From contig NC_134096.1 of assembly GCF_000715075.1 (NCBI RefSeq), forward strand, positions 63,621,854 through 63,685,853: a DNA stretch of 64,000 nt, read 5' to 3'. Position numbers and translations under genes: made by a program. Under the pieces are notes generated by a model. That model saw only the letters and a program-made list of their open reading frames with translations, ran no database searches and was not told the DNA's origin. The DNA is from Nicotiana tabacum. Taxonomy: Eukaryota; Streptophyta; Magnoliopsida; Solanales; Solanaceae. The first letter of the stretch is position 1, and every line of letters starts with the position of its first letter. Positions 1 to 10,699 of this stretch are shown here, piece by piece.

Positions 1-2
1 TG

Positions 3-404
3 GTTCAAGCAAGGAAAACAGAGGAGCTCGAGGCTCGGTTGGCTTTTGAACTTGCCAAGGCTGAAAAGACTAAGGCCGATGCAGACGCATTTATGGCTGT
101 TTATCGGGCCGATAATAAGGCTGTTCAGTCGCATACGAGAGAAGTAGTCGAGATCGCTCGAACTCGAGCACATTGGATTGCCAAATTTGCCAAATGCCAA
201 TCTCGGAGGGAAACCCTCGAGGAGATCCATGCTCGAGGCTTCGATCTTACTGAAGAGATAATAAAGGCAAAAGATCTTGAAGCCGATGCTGGGGCCTTAG
301 CCTCCGATGATGATGATGACGATGACGATGATGGTGATGGGAGCAAGAGCGGGTCTCAGAGTGCGGAGGAGCCCGATGGAGAAAAAGACTGCTCCCATAG
401 ATAA
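3..404 (+). CDS. C-terminal end of the opposite-strand ORF of Tat element 1
   Basis: The frame is open from the left edge to a stop at 402-404 and encodes the last ~133 residues of a larger protein. It is rich in Glu, Lys, Ala and Arg with a heptad-like coiled-coil character, then a conserved stretch (TLEEIHARGFDLTEEI) and a run of nine Asp followed by a polar tail ending CSHR. The same C-terminus, decayed, is found antisense in element 2 at 17880-18548. It lies opposite to the pol genes. The upstream part, which in element 2 resembles the 'putative gypsy type transposon' domain, is outside the window. Molecular function is unknown; a structural or nucleic-acid-associated role is only a guess. 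Confidence 0.7.
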   Translation, partial: VQARKTEELEARLAFELAKAEKTKADADAFMAVYRADNKAVQSHTREVVEIARTRAHWIAKFAKCQSRRETLEEIHARGFDLTEEIIKAKDLEADAGALASDDDDDDDDDGDGSKSGSQSAEEPDGEKDCSHR

Positions 405-559
405 TTAGAGTTTTTCTTATTTTGATCTTTTCATGTAAGGTCCTGATCGGACGTTTTATAAACATATATACAAAGGTTTTTTCTTTTCCCAATTTGTCTA
501 TGTTTTCTTTTCTGCCTAGTGAAGATTTGTTTTTACTTGTGTCTTATAAAAATGTTCAT

Positions 560-1690
560 AAGTTTGAGGATTTAGTTGAGTGAGTGTTTGCTCGAACTTT
601 TAGTAAAGTATCCCTTAGGCTTAATAGTCGAGTGAGTGATTGCTCGAACTCGAAGTATTGCAGCTCGTAGGCTTAATGGTCGAATGAGTGATTGCTTGAA
701 CTCGAAGTAAGATAACCTTAGTCTTAATAGTCGAGTGAGTGTTTGCTTGAACTCGAACTTGAAGCATTGCAGCCTGTAGGCTTTATGGTCGAGCGAGTGA
801 TTGCTCGAACTCGAAGTAAGATAGCCCTTAGGCTTAATAGTAGAGTAAGTGTTTGCTTGAACTCGAATTCGAAGTATTGTAGCCCATAGGCTTTATGGTC
901 GAGTGAGTGATTTCTCGAACTCGAAGTAAGATAGCCCTTAGGCTTAATAATTGAGTGAGTGTTTTCTTGAACTCGAACTCGAACTCGAAGTATTGCAGCC
1001 CGTAGGCTTTATGGTCGAGTGAGTGATTGCTCGAACTTGAAGTAAGATAGCCCTTAGGCTTAATAGTCAAGTGAGTGATTGCTTGAACTCGAACTCGAAG
1101 TATTGCAGCCCGTAGGCTTTATGGTCGAGTGAGTGATTGCTCGAACTCGAAGTAAGATAACCCTTAGGTTTAATAGTCGAGTGAGTGTTTGCTTGAACTC
1201 GAACTCGAAGTATTGCAGCCTGTAGGCTTTATGGTCGAGTGAGTGATTGCTCGAACTCGAAGTAGGATAGTCCTTAGGCTTAATAGTCGAGTGAGTGTTT
1301 GCTTGAACTTAAAGTATTGCAGCCCTTAGGCTTTATGGTCGAGTGAGTGATTGCTCGAACTCGAAGTAAGATAGCCCTTAGACTTAATAGTCGAGTGAGT
1401 GATTGCTTGAACTCAAACTCGAACTCGAAGTATTGCAGCCTGTAGGCTTTATGGTCGAATGAGTGATTGCTCGAACTCGAAGTAAGATAGCCCTTAGTCT
1501 TAATAGTCGAGTGAGTGTTTGCTCAAACTCAAAGTATTGCAGTCCGTAGGCTTTATGGTCGAGTGAGTGATTCCTAGAACTCGAAGTAAGATAGCCCTTA
1601 GGCTTAATAGTCGAGTAAGTGTTTTCTTGAACTCGAACTCGAAGTATTGTAGCCCGTAGGATTTATGGTCGAGTAAGTGATTACTCAAAC
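560..1690. repeat. Dimeric tandem repeat array in the 3' region of Tat element 1
   Basis: About ten copies of a ~110 bp unit, each made of two related ~53-57 bp halves. One half ends in a form of AAGTATTGCAGCCCGTAGG, the other in AAGTAAGATAGCCCTTAGG. Both carry TCGAGTGAGTG...GCTCGAACTCGAA, so each half contains a small TCGAG/CTCGA inverted repeat. Copies differ by point changes and by the number of CTCGAA hexamers. The array lies between the opposite-strand ORF and the pol terminus, the hypervariable 3' region of Tat elements. Short ORFs here are repeat artefacts. Confidence 0.92.
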
Positions 1691-2215
1691 TCGATAGTGG
1701 TCGGCCTTTAAGCCTGTTTGAATCAAGAAGTAGAACGAACTTTTCAAAGTATGATATATCGGTAAAGAAGAAGTTTTTCCTTTACAAGTCATTATACATG
1801 TGTTCGTATTTTGTGTCAGGATCGAGCAAAACTATACGGGCATGGTTCGTTTTGACCATTTGTCCCTTACACCTTTCTCTATCGAGACCGTGTCTGACAT
1901 GAATTTGATATGAAATAACTTTCTTGTATCGAATTTAATTTATTTGGTGGTAAGGTCCCCAGTATTCGAGGTTGACTGTAAGGAGGCCTTGGATATACAG
2001 TCAACCTCGAATACTGTCAAATTGTCCTCAGGTAGCACATAGTTGTTGCCTCGTTAAAAATCTCGTTGGAAAAACTCAGTTGGGATAAAAACCTATCTAA
2101 GAAAAAAAGAGTGTAACGCATACTTTAAAACCTGAGGTCTCGATGTCTTTAGTCGAACTCCTGCAGTGTGTTAGCGTCGAACATATATGGACGAAAATAG
2201 GGAGAAAATCATACC
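1691..2215 (-). other. Non-coding 3' region after pol, Tat element 1
   Basis: No gene is seen. On the minus strand this follows the integrase stop and is clearly homologous to 16267-16520 of element 2: a tract ending CTGCAG before GAGTTCGAC, then CATCGAGACCTC and GAGGCAACAACTATGTGCTACC. It contains the perfect inverted repeat listed separately. Confidence 0.7.
1960..2016. repeat. Perfect 21-bp inverted repeat
   Basis: Arms 1960-1980 and 1996-2016 are exact reverse complements over 21 bp, separated by 15 bp. The loop itself contains AGGAGGCCTT. The matching place in element 2 (about 16468-16506) keeps only the arm with CAACCTCGAATACTG, so the palindrome is either an element 1 gain or an element 2 loss. 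Confidence 0.9.
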
Positions 2216-3574
2216 TTAACAATAATATCGTTTGAGAAGAGATATGTTCCAGTTGTTTGGTAATGGTTTGTCATCCATCGTTCCGAGTTTATAAGACTCT
2301 TTTCCGACTATATCGAGGACTTGATAGGGTCCTTCCCAATTCGGGCCGAGCTTTCCTTCAGTAGGATCTCGAGTGTTGATGGTGACCATCCTTAGGACTA
2401 AGTTTCCTACCCTGAAGTGGCGGAGATTGGTTCTTCTATTGTAGTACCTTTCGATTCGTTGCTTTTGTGTAGCCATTCGAACAAGTGCCACTTCTCGTTT
2501 TTCATCCAATAATTCAAGGCTAGTATTCATAGCCTCGTGGTTCGATTCCTCCGATGTATGTCAAAACCTTGGGCTGGGTTCTCCGACTGGAATTAAGGCC
2601 TCGGAGCCATACACTAAGGAAAACGGAGTTGCCCCCGTACTGGATTTCGATGTTGTTCGATATGCCCAAAGGACCTCAGGCAGAATTTCTCTCTATTTCC
2701 CTTTAGCTTTGTTAAACCTTTTCTTCAAGTTTTGGATGATAGTCTTGTTCGTCGATTCGGCCTGTCCGTTCCCACTAGGATGGTACGGTGTTGACAATAT
2801 CCTTTTTATTTTATGGTCTTCGAGAAATTTTGTTACTTTACTGCCAATAAATTGCTTACCATTGTCGCATGTTATTTCTGTGGGTATCACAAATCGACAC
2901 ACGATGTGATCCCAGATGAAGTCTATAACCTCTTTTTCTCTCACTTTCTCGAATGCCTGTGCTTCAACCCATTTAGAGAAATGGTCAGTCATAAATAAAA
3001 TGAACTTAGCTTTACCTGGGGCCGATGGTAGGGGGCCGACGATATCCATCCCCCATTTCATGAATGGCCATAGGGATAGTACTGAATGAAGTTGCTCTCC
3101 GGGTTGATGGATCATCGGTGCAAACCTTTGATATTTATCACATTTTCGAACAAACTCCTTAGTGTATTTTTCCATACTATTCCAGTACTATCCTACCCTG
3201 ATGATTTTGTGAATCAGTGATTCGGCGCCGGAGTGGTTTCCACAAGTACCTTCATGGACCTCTCGTAAAACATAATCGGTGTCTCCTGGTCCTAAGCATA
3301 TTGCCAATAGTCCATCGAACATCCTTCTGTATAGTGTTCCATCTTCAGCCAACGTGAATCGATCAGCTTTGGTTCGTAGGGCCCTTGATTCTTTAGGGTT
3401 CGATGGGAGTTTTCCATTCTTCAAGTATTCAATATACTTGTTCCTCCAATCACAGGTTAAGCTTGTAGAATTTATATCGGCATGCACCTCCTCGATTACG
3501 GATCCCGAGTTAAACGACAGTCCCCGCGTCGATCTCGTCTTTCTCGACCGATGACCCCAAATTTGCGAGTGCAT
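2216..3574 (-). pseudogene. Integrase domain of Tat element 1 pol
   Basis: Minus-strand blocks read in order as a retroviral-type integrase. A zinc-binding N-terminus (GTCGNHSGAESLIHK, then KCDKYQRF) spans 3574-3100, with the second Cys of the KCDKC pair seen in element 2 replaced by Tyr. The DDE core is at 3050-2700: GMDIVGPLP, CDNGKQF and GQAEST hold the expected D, D and E. The C-terminal block (2530-2216) ends WNISLLKRYYC. Stops or frameshifts near 3180 and 2690-2540 break it, so it is inactive. Confidence 0.88.
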
Positions 3575-3953
3575 CGGCCTTACTGTTTTGTTCTAGAGGC
3601 ACATGTTGTAAAGTCCATTCCTTGAAACGGTGCAAAGTTACCTGTAATTTGTCCAAATACCTTTGCATTTTGTCTTCTCGAACTTCAAAGGTTTTGTTTA
3701 TTTGGTTTACCACTAGCAAAGAGTCACATTTGGCTTCAATGACTTCTGCTCCCAAGCTTTTAGCTAGCTCGAGACCTGCAATCATGGCCTCGTACTCGGC
3801 CTCATTATTAGTCAACCTAGAAGTTTTGATAGATTTCCGAATAATGCCACCCGCGGGGGGTTTCAACACAATGCCAAGTCCGAACCCCTTCGCATTCGAA
3901 GCACCATCTACGAAGAGGGTCCAAACCCCCGATGTTGTACCCAATTTTGACAA
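3510..3953 (-). pseudogene. Archaeal-type RNase H (second RNase H) of Tat element 1
   Basis: An extra RNase H domain between the retroviral RNase H and integrase, a known hallmark of Tat elements. Visible motifs are LFVDGASNAKGFGLGIVL (first catalytic Asp), NNEAEYEAMIAGLELA (Glu), KCDSLLVVNQI (Asp) and SKADALANLG (last Asp region). This is the best-preserved block of the element, about 147 codons without a stop. It overlaps the integrase frame at its end and is offset from the upstream RNase H frame, so a frameshift separates them. Confidence 0.88.
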
Positions 3954-3974
3954 GAGTTCTTTTTCAACTTCAGG

Positions 3975-5523
3975 TACGAGGGTTGGCGTGAAATCGGCAC
4001 GAAGTCCGCTAAATTTTGAGACTTGATGGCCGTACGGGGTTGATATTCAATATTGTACCCACTGAGTTCGATGACCCACTTGGCCAATCGGCCCGATAGT
4101 TCGGGCTTGTGCAAAATATTACGAAGTTGGTAAGTAGTAAAAACGCATATGGGGTGACATTGAAAGTATGGTCTTAACTTTCTAGAGGCGCTTATCAGTG
4201 CAAGTGCCAATTTCTCTAAGTGAGGATATCTAATTTCTACTTCTCCTAAGGTCCGACTTACATAATAAACAGGAAATTCCGTACCTTGCTCTTCTCGAAC
4301 TAGGACGCTACTTACTGTGATTTCTGACACCGCCAAGTATAAGTAAAGTTTCTCATCTGCCTTCGGAGTGTGAAGCAGTGGTGGGCTCGACAGGTATCGC
4401 TTCAATTGTTCTAATGCCTGTTGGCATTCCGGTGTCCAGGCGAAATCGTTCTTCTTTTTTAGTAGAGAGAAGAATCTGTGGCTTCAATCCGACGACCTCG
4501 AAATGAACCGGCCTAAGACAGCTATCCGTCCAGTTAGTTTTTGCACTGCTTTCACACTATCTATGATGGTAATGTCTTCGATGGACTTGATTTTATCGGG
4601 GTTGATCTCGATTCCCCGATTAGATACCATGAAGCCAAGGAATTTGCCTGATCTAACCCCGAAAGCACATTTCTCGGGGTTGAGCTTTATGTTGTATTTT
4701 TTTAAAATCTCGAACGTCTCCTACAAATGAGTCAAATGGTCCTCCGCACGTAGGAACTTAACTAGCATGTCATTAATATAAACTTCCATTGACTTACCTA
4801 TTTGTTCTTCGAATATTTTATTCACTAGGTGTTGGTAAGTAGCTCCTACATTTTTTAGCCCGAAGGGCATCACATTACAACAATATGTTTCGTATTTGGT
4901 GATAAATGAGGTCTTTTCTCGGTCCTCCGGGTTCATTTGAATTTGATTGTACCCGGAATAGGCATCGAGAAAAGTAAGAATCTTGTGGACGGCTGTGGCA
5001 TCGATCATGCGATCGATGTTAGGCAGTGGAAAAGAATCTTTAGGGCACGCCTTGTTCAGATCCTTATAATCTACACACATTCTAAGTTTGTTCCCCTTTT
5101 TAGGGACTACAACTATATTGGCTAACATTCAGGATATTTTACTTCCCGAATCGACCCTATTTTGAGAAGTTTAGTTACCCCGTCCTTTATAAATATGTGC
5201 TTTATCTCGGACTGAGGTCTTCTTTTTTGCTTCACCGGTTTGAACCTAAGGTCCAAGCTCAGCCGGTGCGTTGCTATCGACGGTGGGATTCCTGCCATGT
5301 CTAAATAGGTCCAAGCAAAATAATTTATGTTATTAATAAGAAATTGAATAAGTTTTTTCCTGAGTTCGGGGGTCAATCCCGTTCCCAGGTATACCTTTTT
5401 CTCGGGCAGATGCTCGATAAATATAATTTGTTCAAGTTCCTCGATCGTTATTTTGGTAGCATCAGAATCTTCGGGGGTGATAAAAGTTCGGGGAGTCAGA
5501 AAATCCTCCTCCTCTTCTTCCAT
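3975..5523 (-). pseudogene. Reverse transcriptase and retroviral RNase H of Tat element 1
   Basis: RT runs from 5523 (KKVYLGTGLTPELRKKL) through RMCVDYKDLNKACPKD, FLDAYSGYNQI and VMPFGLKN to the catalytic loop YINDMLVK. Element 2 has YIDDMLVK, so one of the two catalytic Asp has become Asn. The connection and RNase H follow at 4720-3980 (LVREEQGTEFPVYYVSRTL, RYPHLEKLALAL). Stops at about 4721 and 4480 stand where Gln (CAG) and Arg (CGA) codons are expected from element 2, both C-to-T changes. Inactive. Confidence 0.9.
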
Positions 5524-5565
5524 TTCCTGCTTCCCTGATTCGGTCGAGATTGGCAGTTGTTATTG

Positions 5566-6105
5566 CTATTTGACTTCTCGCTTACCTTTAATGCTCGATC
5601 TTTTCAAGGTTGAGTGTGTTGATATCAGTGTTACCTCATCGACTGCAAACATTTCCTTTGCAGCATATTGCTTCCCGTATACTATTTTCACGTTGTCCGA
5701 CGTCGGAAATTTCATTACTTGGTGGAGAGTCGAGGGTACTACTCTCATATTGTGGATCCAAGGCCTTCCAAGTAGGGCATTGTACCTCATGTCGCCTTCG
5801 ATTACGTGGAACTTGGTACTTTGGATGGTCCCATCCACATTCACCGGTAGAATAATCTCCCTTTTAGTCATTTCACTGGCCATATTGAAGCCGTTTAAGA
5901 CCCGAGCTGCGGGCATGACTTGATTTTGTAGACCGAGCTGCTCCACGACCCTCGATCGGATGATGTCCGCAGAGCTACCTGGATCCACTAAAACACGCTT
6001 AACTTGAACTTTATTTAATAGGATAGAAATTACCAGAGCGTCGTTGTGGGGCTGAGAAATGCCTTCTGCTTCTTCGTTGTCGAATGATAAAATTCCTTCT
6101 GGCAC
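5566..6105 (-). pseudogene. Aspartic protease region of Tat element 1
   Basis: One 179-codon open block contains the retropepsin active-site region VLVDPGSSADII and the downstream conserved ALLGRPWIH. The usual D-T/S-G is read as D-P-G here and also in element 2, so this is a family trait, not private damage. It lies between the gag zinc knuckle and RT, as expected. Frames are interrupted on both sides. Confidence 0.85.
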
Positions 6106-6117
6106 ATAATCTCGAGT

Positions 6118-7852
6118 TCATTTTATCCCAGTGGTCGGTACCTTATTGCATTTGAGTACGGGTCCCTGTGGAGTGTCGACCCCACCGATGATCATATGAA
6201 TGATATGTTGAGGTTCCTCTTGCTCATTTTTTCTGTTGGCATCCCTTTCTCTGAAGTGATTCTTGGCTCGATCACTGAGGAACTCTCGAAGGTGGCCCTC
6301 ATTGAATAGACGAGCTACCTCTTCCCTTAATTGTTTGCAATCCTCGGTCTTGTGGCCATGCGTACCATGATATTTGCACATCAAATTTGGGTTGCTCTGG
6401 GAAGGATCGGTTTGCATGGGTTTGGGCCACCTAGTGTATTTGATTCTTCCGATTGCCGATACAATGCCCAATGCATCGACGTTGAAGTTATATTCCAATA
6501 ACTGAGGTGCCCCTATAGGGTCGGCATATTTGTCAAAACCACTCTTGTTCATAAGTCCCCGAGAATTCTGCCCTCGATCACTTCTTCGATTGTTCCGGAC
6601 GGAATTGCGTCCCGAACCATTGTTCCTTCGATCTGCAATGTATGGTTGATATCGTCTCTGTTCGACCTTGGATCTATGTTGATGTCCCTTTGGTTTTTAA
6701 TAGCTGATATAGCCAACCTGTTTGGGTGTACTAATCCGGGTTGAGCTCCTAATTGGTCGTCTTCGGCCCTGATTTTTGATTCGTATCGATTGTGGACATC
6801 TGCCCAAGTTATTCTTGGATACTCGATCATATTTTATTTCAACCGACGTGATGCTATCGAACTTCGCTCGTTCAACCCTTGGGTGAAAGCTTGAACGGCC
6901 CAATCATCTGTGACCGGTGGAAATTCCATGCGTTCCATTTGAAATCGGGACACGAACTCCCTCAGCATTTCATTATCCCTTTGTTTTACTTTGAAAAAGT
7001 CTGATTTCCTTGTTGCGACTTTTATGGCACCGGCATGTGCCTTTATAAAATAATCTGCTAACATGGCAAATGAGTAGATGGAATTCGGTGGTAGGTTGTG
7101 ATACCAAATCATTGCTCCCTTCGAGAAGGTCTCTCTGAATTTTTTTAACACATATTCGATTTCATCGTCTTCTAAATCGCTACCCTTGATGGCACACGTG
7201 TAAGAGGTGACGTGTTCGTTGGGGTTGGTCGTTCCGTTATATTTGGGAATTTCAGGCATACGAAATTTTTTGGGGATTGGTTTTGGGGCTACGCTCGAGG
7301 TAAAAAGTTTTTACACGAATTTTTTGGAATACAACCCTTTTATCATTGGTGGAGCCCCCAGGATATGATCGACCCTGGAGTTATACGTTTCTACTTTTTT
7401 ATCGTTGGCTTCGACTCGCTTTGTGAGATCCTTGAGTATTTTCGCAATTTCGGGAGTAGTCCCCGATTCTTGCTCATTTGACCTCACTATGGCTGGTTCA
7501 TTCTGTGGGAAACTTCTCGAGATGGTCTGGGCTCTGGCCTTCTCGGTAGCTGGGTTTGGCTCTGCAACTGAGCTATTGCTACCTGTTGGGCTTGCAATAT
7601 TTCAAAAATCATACGCAAGCTGACGCCATTTTCCTCAATGTTATGGGTATCTCGGGCTGCATATCGAGTACCACCATGAATGCTATGTTCAGGTTCAGAA
7701 CGTTGGTTTACCCCAAGGGCCACATGCGAATTAACGTCTAGTGGTACTTCGACTCGAGCTTCAACAACATCAACAAGCGGCCTTCCGGCCCTGGGCATCA
7801 AGTTGTTGGTTTCATTTTGAAGGACGACTTCGTTGTCGGTAGGTAAAGCCAT
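6118..7852 (-). pseudogene. gag of Tat element 1
   Basis: The likely start is the ATG at 7852 (MALPTDNEVVLQ). An N-terminal Gln-rich coil (7650-7500) is followed by stops near 7487, the capsid-like part (7259-6834, MPEIPKYNGTTNPNEHVTSY, REFVSRFQMERMEFPPV), and a Cys/His knuckle CKYHGTHGHKTEDC near 6390-6340. The knuckle is of C-x2-H-x4-H-x4-C form. Several frame changes (about 7487, 7260, 6832, 6550) make it non-functional. gag would form the particle and bind RNA. Confidence 0.87.
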
Positions 7853-7962
7853 TAATCGGGGGTTTGTACTTGCTAATCCAAAGCCAAATATACACTCGAA
7901 AGACAAGCGTAAAATGGTGTGTATTGCAGGTTTGTATCAAACAACCACTGTTATCCTCAGCC

Positions 7963-7980
7963 CCACGGTGGACGCCAAAC
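7963..7980 (-). other. Primer-binding region of Tat element 1
   Basis: Immediately inside the LTR the minus strand reads GTTTGGCGTCCACCGTGG, aligned with GTTTGGTGCCCACCGTAG in element 2. The position is right for the minus-strand primer site. I could not assign the tRNA with confidence. Confidence 0.6.
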
Positions 7981-8637
7981 TATTTACCCAAAAAATTGGA
8001 TAGAGTTGAATTTGTGCGTAGTTCTAAGGGTATGTGGTATAGCTTGATACAAATCGTAAAGAGAAATAAAAATATCCAATCTTGACTATAAGAACGAAAG
8101 ATAAAAACTATTGAAATGAGGAAATAAATGAAGTAAGAGAGCTCAAAGGATTGATCATTCAATATAAGGAATAATATTTTGTTACAATGTGTGAATGTCC
8201 GTTCAAAAACAACAATCATCCACTTTATAGTGGAGGGATCCTACTTATATAATAAAAAATGCATAATGGGGAACCCATGAGGAACTAGCTTTTCCCTAAT
8301 TCCTGCCAGGATTCTCTCTCCTAGTGTGGTTGCAACGACTCTTGTCTGTGAGCTCGATATTGACTCGAGCTCGATTCTGACTCGGAGTCTGGTATTGCTT
8401 CGGGGTCGGTGTCGGTCGATCTATGCATCTTAGGCTCGATAATTTCGCATCGCCCCGTAGTTCGATTTGGATACGAGCTCGATAATGATACCGAGCTTAT
8501 CATTGATCGATCCTAGAACTCGAAACTTGATGACCTGACTTCGAACCTCGACCTGTTATTACGAAGCTACCCTTTGATCAAAGTATTATCATACCGACCA
8601 GTCTGTACGATGGACTAATCGGTTTTAACCGTATACA
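7981..8637 (-). mobile_element. 5' LTR of Tat element 1
   Basis: On the minus strand it starts TGTATACGGTTAAAACCGAT at 8637 and ends GGGTAAATA at 7981. The expected terminal CA is now TA. A TATATAAG box lies near 8245. Size (657 bp) and both ends match the LTRs of element 2 (602 and 625 bp), although the interior has diverged. The flanking 8638-8642 TTATG would be one half of the target duplication; the other half is outside the window. Confidence 0.82.
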
Positions 8638-9192
8638 TTATGGAAAAAGAAAAAAGTTACTTTGTCATACACAGAGACGTTGCAATGTCTAATAGTTGAC
8701 CCCGTTTGATTGAAATTTTGGGTACGCCAATGTAGTGTAATATTTTGTCTGAATTTTAAATGCAGAGACCTTGCAATGGAAGACAATGCCACTTTAGGAG
8801 CAATGTTTCAGAAGATGGAGAACACAAGACTAAGGATTACGCTAAGGTGGTTTGGTATAAGGCAAATCAGCATTAGCTCCAGGTACGAGTCAAGTGCAAT
8901 AATATCATATGGTGGCGATTTCATTGTTGGATATGCAAGTTTTTTGGGTGCACAGACCATAATATATGTTCGTCAAATTTGAGGTACTTATTAAGGCAAT
9001 GTTTTGGTTGATTGTCTTATTAATGTAGCTCTGGAAATATACAATGGATGTCTAGGCGCATTGCTTCCCCACGTAGGATTAATCGGGCCGAAATTTTTTG
9101 ATACTTTATATAGGTTATAAATTCTGTAAATGGTGGACATAAGTTTTGTTGAACCGCTTGACCAAAGATGTTCCTATGTGAAATTGCTCTAG
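8638..9192. other. Intervening DNA between the two Tat elements
   Basis: No intact gene. A 90-codon plus-strand frame (8710-8982) contains YGGDFIVGYASFLG, which faintly resembles the RNase H-like domain of plant non-LTR elements, but too little remains to call it. The rest is unassigned. Confidence 0.4.
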
Positions 9193-10354
9193 CGGGTTCA
9201 AAGTATAGTGAATGTCGGGAGTTCGAAACCGGTCATAGCGCCTGCTAGATATCTTTTTATATAGCTTTTGTTCGGTTGCCATATGGACTGCACAAGTGCA
9301 TGTGCATTTCTGGTTAATGCTCAATCGATACTTGTTACTTACTAGTTTATTTTTTGTATACGGTCAAAATCGGGCATCCCCGATTTCATAGGCACGAGGA
9401 GCTGCCTCAAGAGTTAGCTCGTAATAGACCAGGCTCGAGCTCAATGGCAGAGTATGGAGCATGAAGATCGAAGTGCTCGCTGAAGATCGAGACCAAGCAT
9501 GACCGACTTCGAGTAAGGCATAATAACGGAATGGCGAGATATTAGCAACCGACCGAAGATCTCGGCGAAAATTCCGGAACAGATCGAATCAAGCGGTTAT
9601 TGATGCCAATCATGGGATTTATTTCCGTTATTAGAATTGTACATTATTTAGGATTCCTCTACTATATAAAGAGGGACCCCATTCATTTGTAAGGGAGATG
9701 GATTGACTAATAAACACATATACATACACTGCTTTCTCTATTTCACTTACTATCTATTACAGCTCATCATTGTTTAGTTTCTGTTCGGGTTCAAAGTATA
9801 GTGAACGTCGGGAGTTCGAAACCGGTCATAGCGCCTGCTAGATATCTTTTTATATAGCTTTTGTTCGGTTGCCATATGGACTGCACAAGTGCATGTGCAT
9901 TTCTGGTTAATGCTCAATCGATACTTGTTACTTACTAGTTTATTTTTTGTATACGGTCAAAATCGGGCATGACCGATTTCATAGGCACGAGGAGCTGCCT
10001 CGAGAGTTAGCTCGTAATAGACTAGGCTCGAGCTCAATGGCAGAGTATGGAGCATGAAGATCGAGTCCAAGCATGACCGACTTCGAGTAAGGTATAATAA
10101 CGGAATGGCGAGATATTAGCAACCGATCGAAGATCTCGGCGGAAATTTTGGAACAGATCGAATCAAGCGGTTATTGATGCCAATCATGGAATTTATTTCC
10201 GTTATTAGAATTGTACATTATTTAGGATTCCTCTACTATATAAAGAGGGACCCCATTCATTTGTAAGGGAGATGGATTGACTAATAAACACATACACTGC
10301 TTTTTCTATTTCACTTACTATCTATTATAGCTCATCACTGTTTAGTTTCTGTTC
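9193..10354. repeat. 593-bp tandem duplication spanning the flank and part of the 5' LTR of element 2
   Basis: 9193-9786 and 9786-10354 are near-identical. Each begins CGGGTTCAAAGTATAGTG in flanking DNA, crosses the LTR start (TGTATACGG at 9355 and 9948) and runs to TTTAGTTTCTGTTC inside the LTR. The first copy then jumps back to the flank; only the second continues into a full LTR. The second copy lacks 19 bp around GAAGATCGA and a 6-bp ACATAT-type repeat, both still present in the first copy and in the 3' LTR. The junction shows about 1 bp of microhomology. Confidence 0.93.
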
Positions 10355-10549
10355 TTTATTGTTCTTATTACCCAACCTCAAGACCATCTCGAATCGAAGT
10401 CGAAAGCACTGCCAAAACACTGGTTTGATTTATTTTACTATTCAGATTAACTATTTAATTCTTTGTTTATCAATTAGCATTGGATTAAATTACGTATCCT
10501 TGAAACCACTAAATAAGTTTAATTATTACTCGAAATTTTAGGGTAAACA
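9948..10549 (+). mobile_element. 5' LTR of Tat element 2
   Basis: It starts TGTATACGGTCAAAATCGGG and ends GGGTAAACA (TG...CA). It pairs with the 3' LTR. It is 23 bp shorter because of 19-bp and 6-bp losses and a 2-bp insertion near the start. Confidence 0.92.
10237..10245 (+). promoter_or_regulatory. TATA box in the 5' LTR of Tat element 2
   Basis: TATATAAAG lies about 300 bp before the LTR end, followed by GAGGGACCCC. The same box is in the 3' LTR at about 21017-21025 and in the truncated duplicate LTR, consistent with the LTR promoter. Confidence 0.6.
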
Positions 10550-10567
10550 GTTTGGTGCCCACCGTAG
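10550..10567 (+). other. Primer-binding region of Tat element 2
   Basis: GTTTGGTGCCCACCGTAG directly follows the LTR end, the position of the primer-binding site. The tRNA is not assigned. Confidence 0.6.
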
Positions 10568-10699
10568 GGCCAAGGATAATAGTGATTTTTCAGTATCGAT
10601 TCTGGTGAAACACACTATTTTACGCTTATTCTTGTCAAGTATCTTTGCTTTTAGGTTAAAACATATCAAACTCACAAAACGTATCCACACACGGTGACA

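Larger units (their letters stand above)
1..8637 (-). mobile_element. Tat-lineage Ty3/gypsy retrotransposon, element 1 (partial)
   Basis: A degenerate LTR retrotransposon read on the minus strand; the left window edge cuts it, so its 3' LTR is not seen. In sense order it has a 5' LTR, a primer-binding region, gag, protease, reverse transcriptase, RNase H, a second archaeal-type RNase H, integrase, a tandem-repeat 3' region and an ORF on the opposite strand. The dual RNase H and the opposite-strand 3' ORF are recognised marks of the Tat/Retand group. Every coding block has stops or frameshifts, so it cannot be autonomous now. Element 2 (9948-21335) is a close relative in the opposite orientation. 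Confidence 0.9.

Noticed and set aside
834..1688. Two minus-strand frames of 60-80 codons
   Set aside because: They are the tandem repeat read in one frame, with the same peptide phrases repeated; no start context or independent support.
8710..8982. 90-codon frame as a host gene
   Set aside because: No ATG-led conserved domain; only a faint RNase H-like phrase, probably debris of a non-LTR element.
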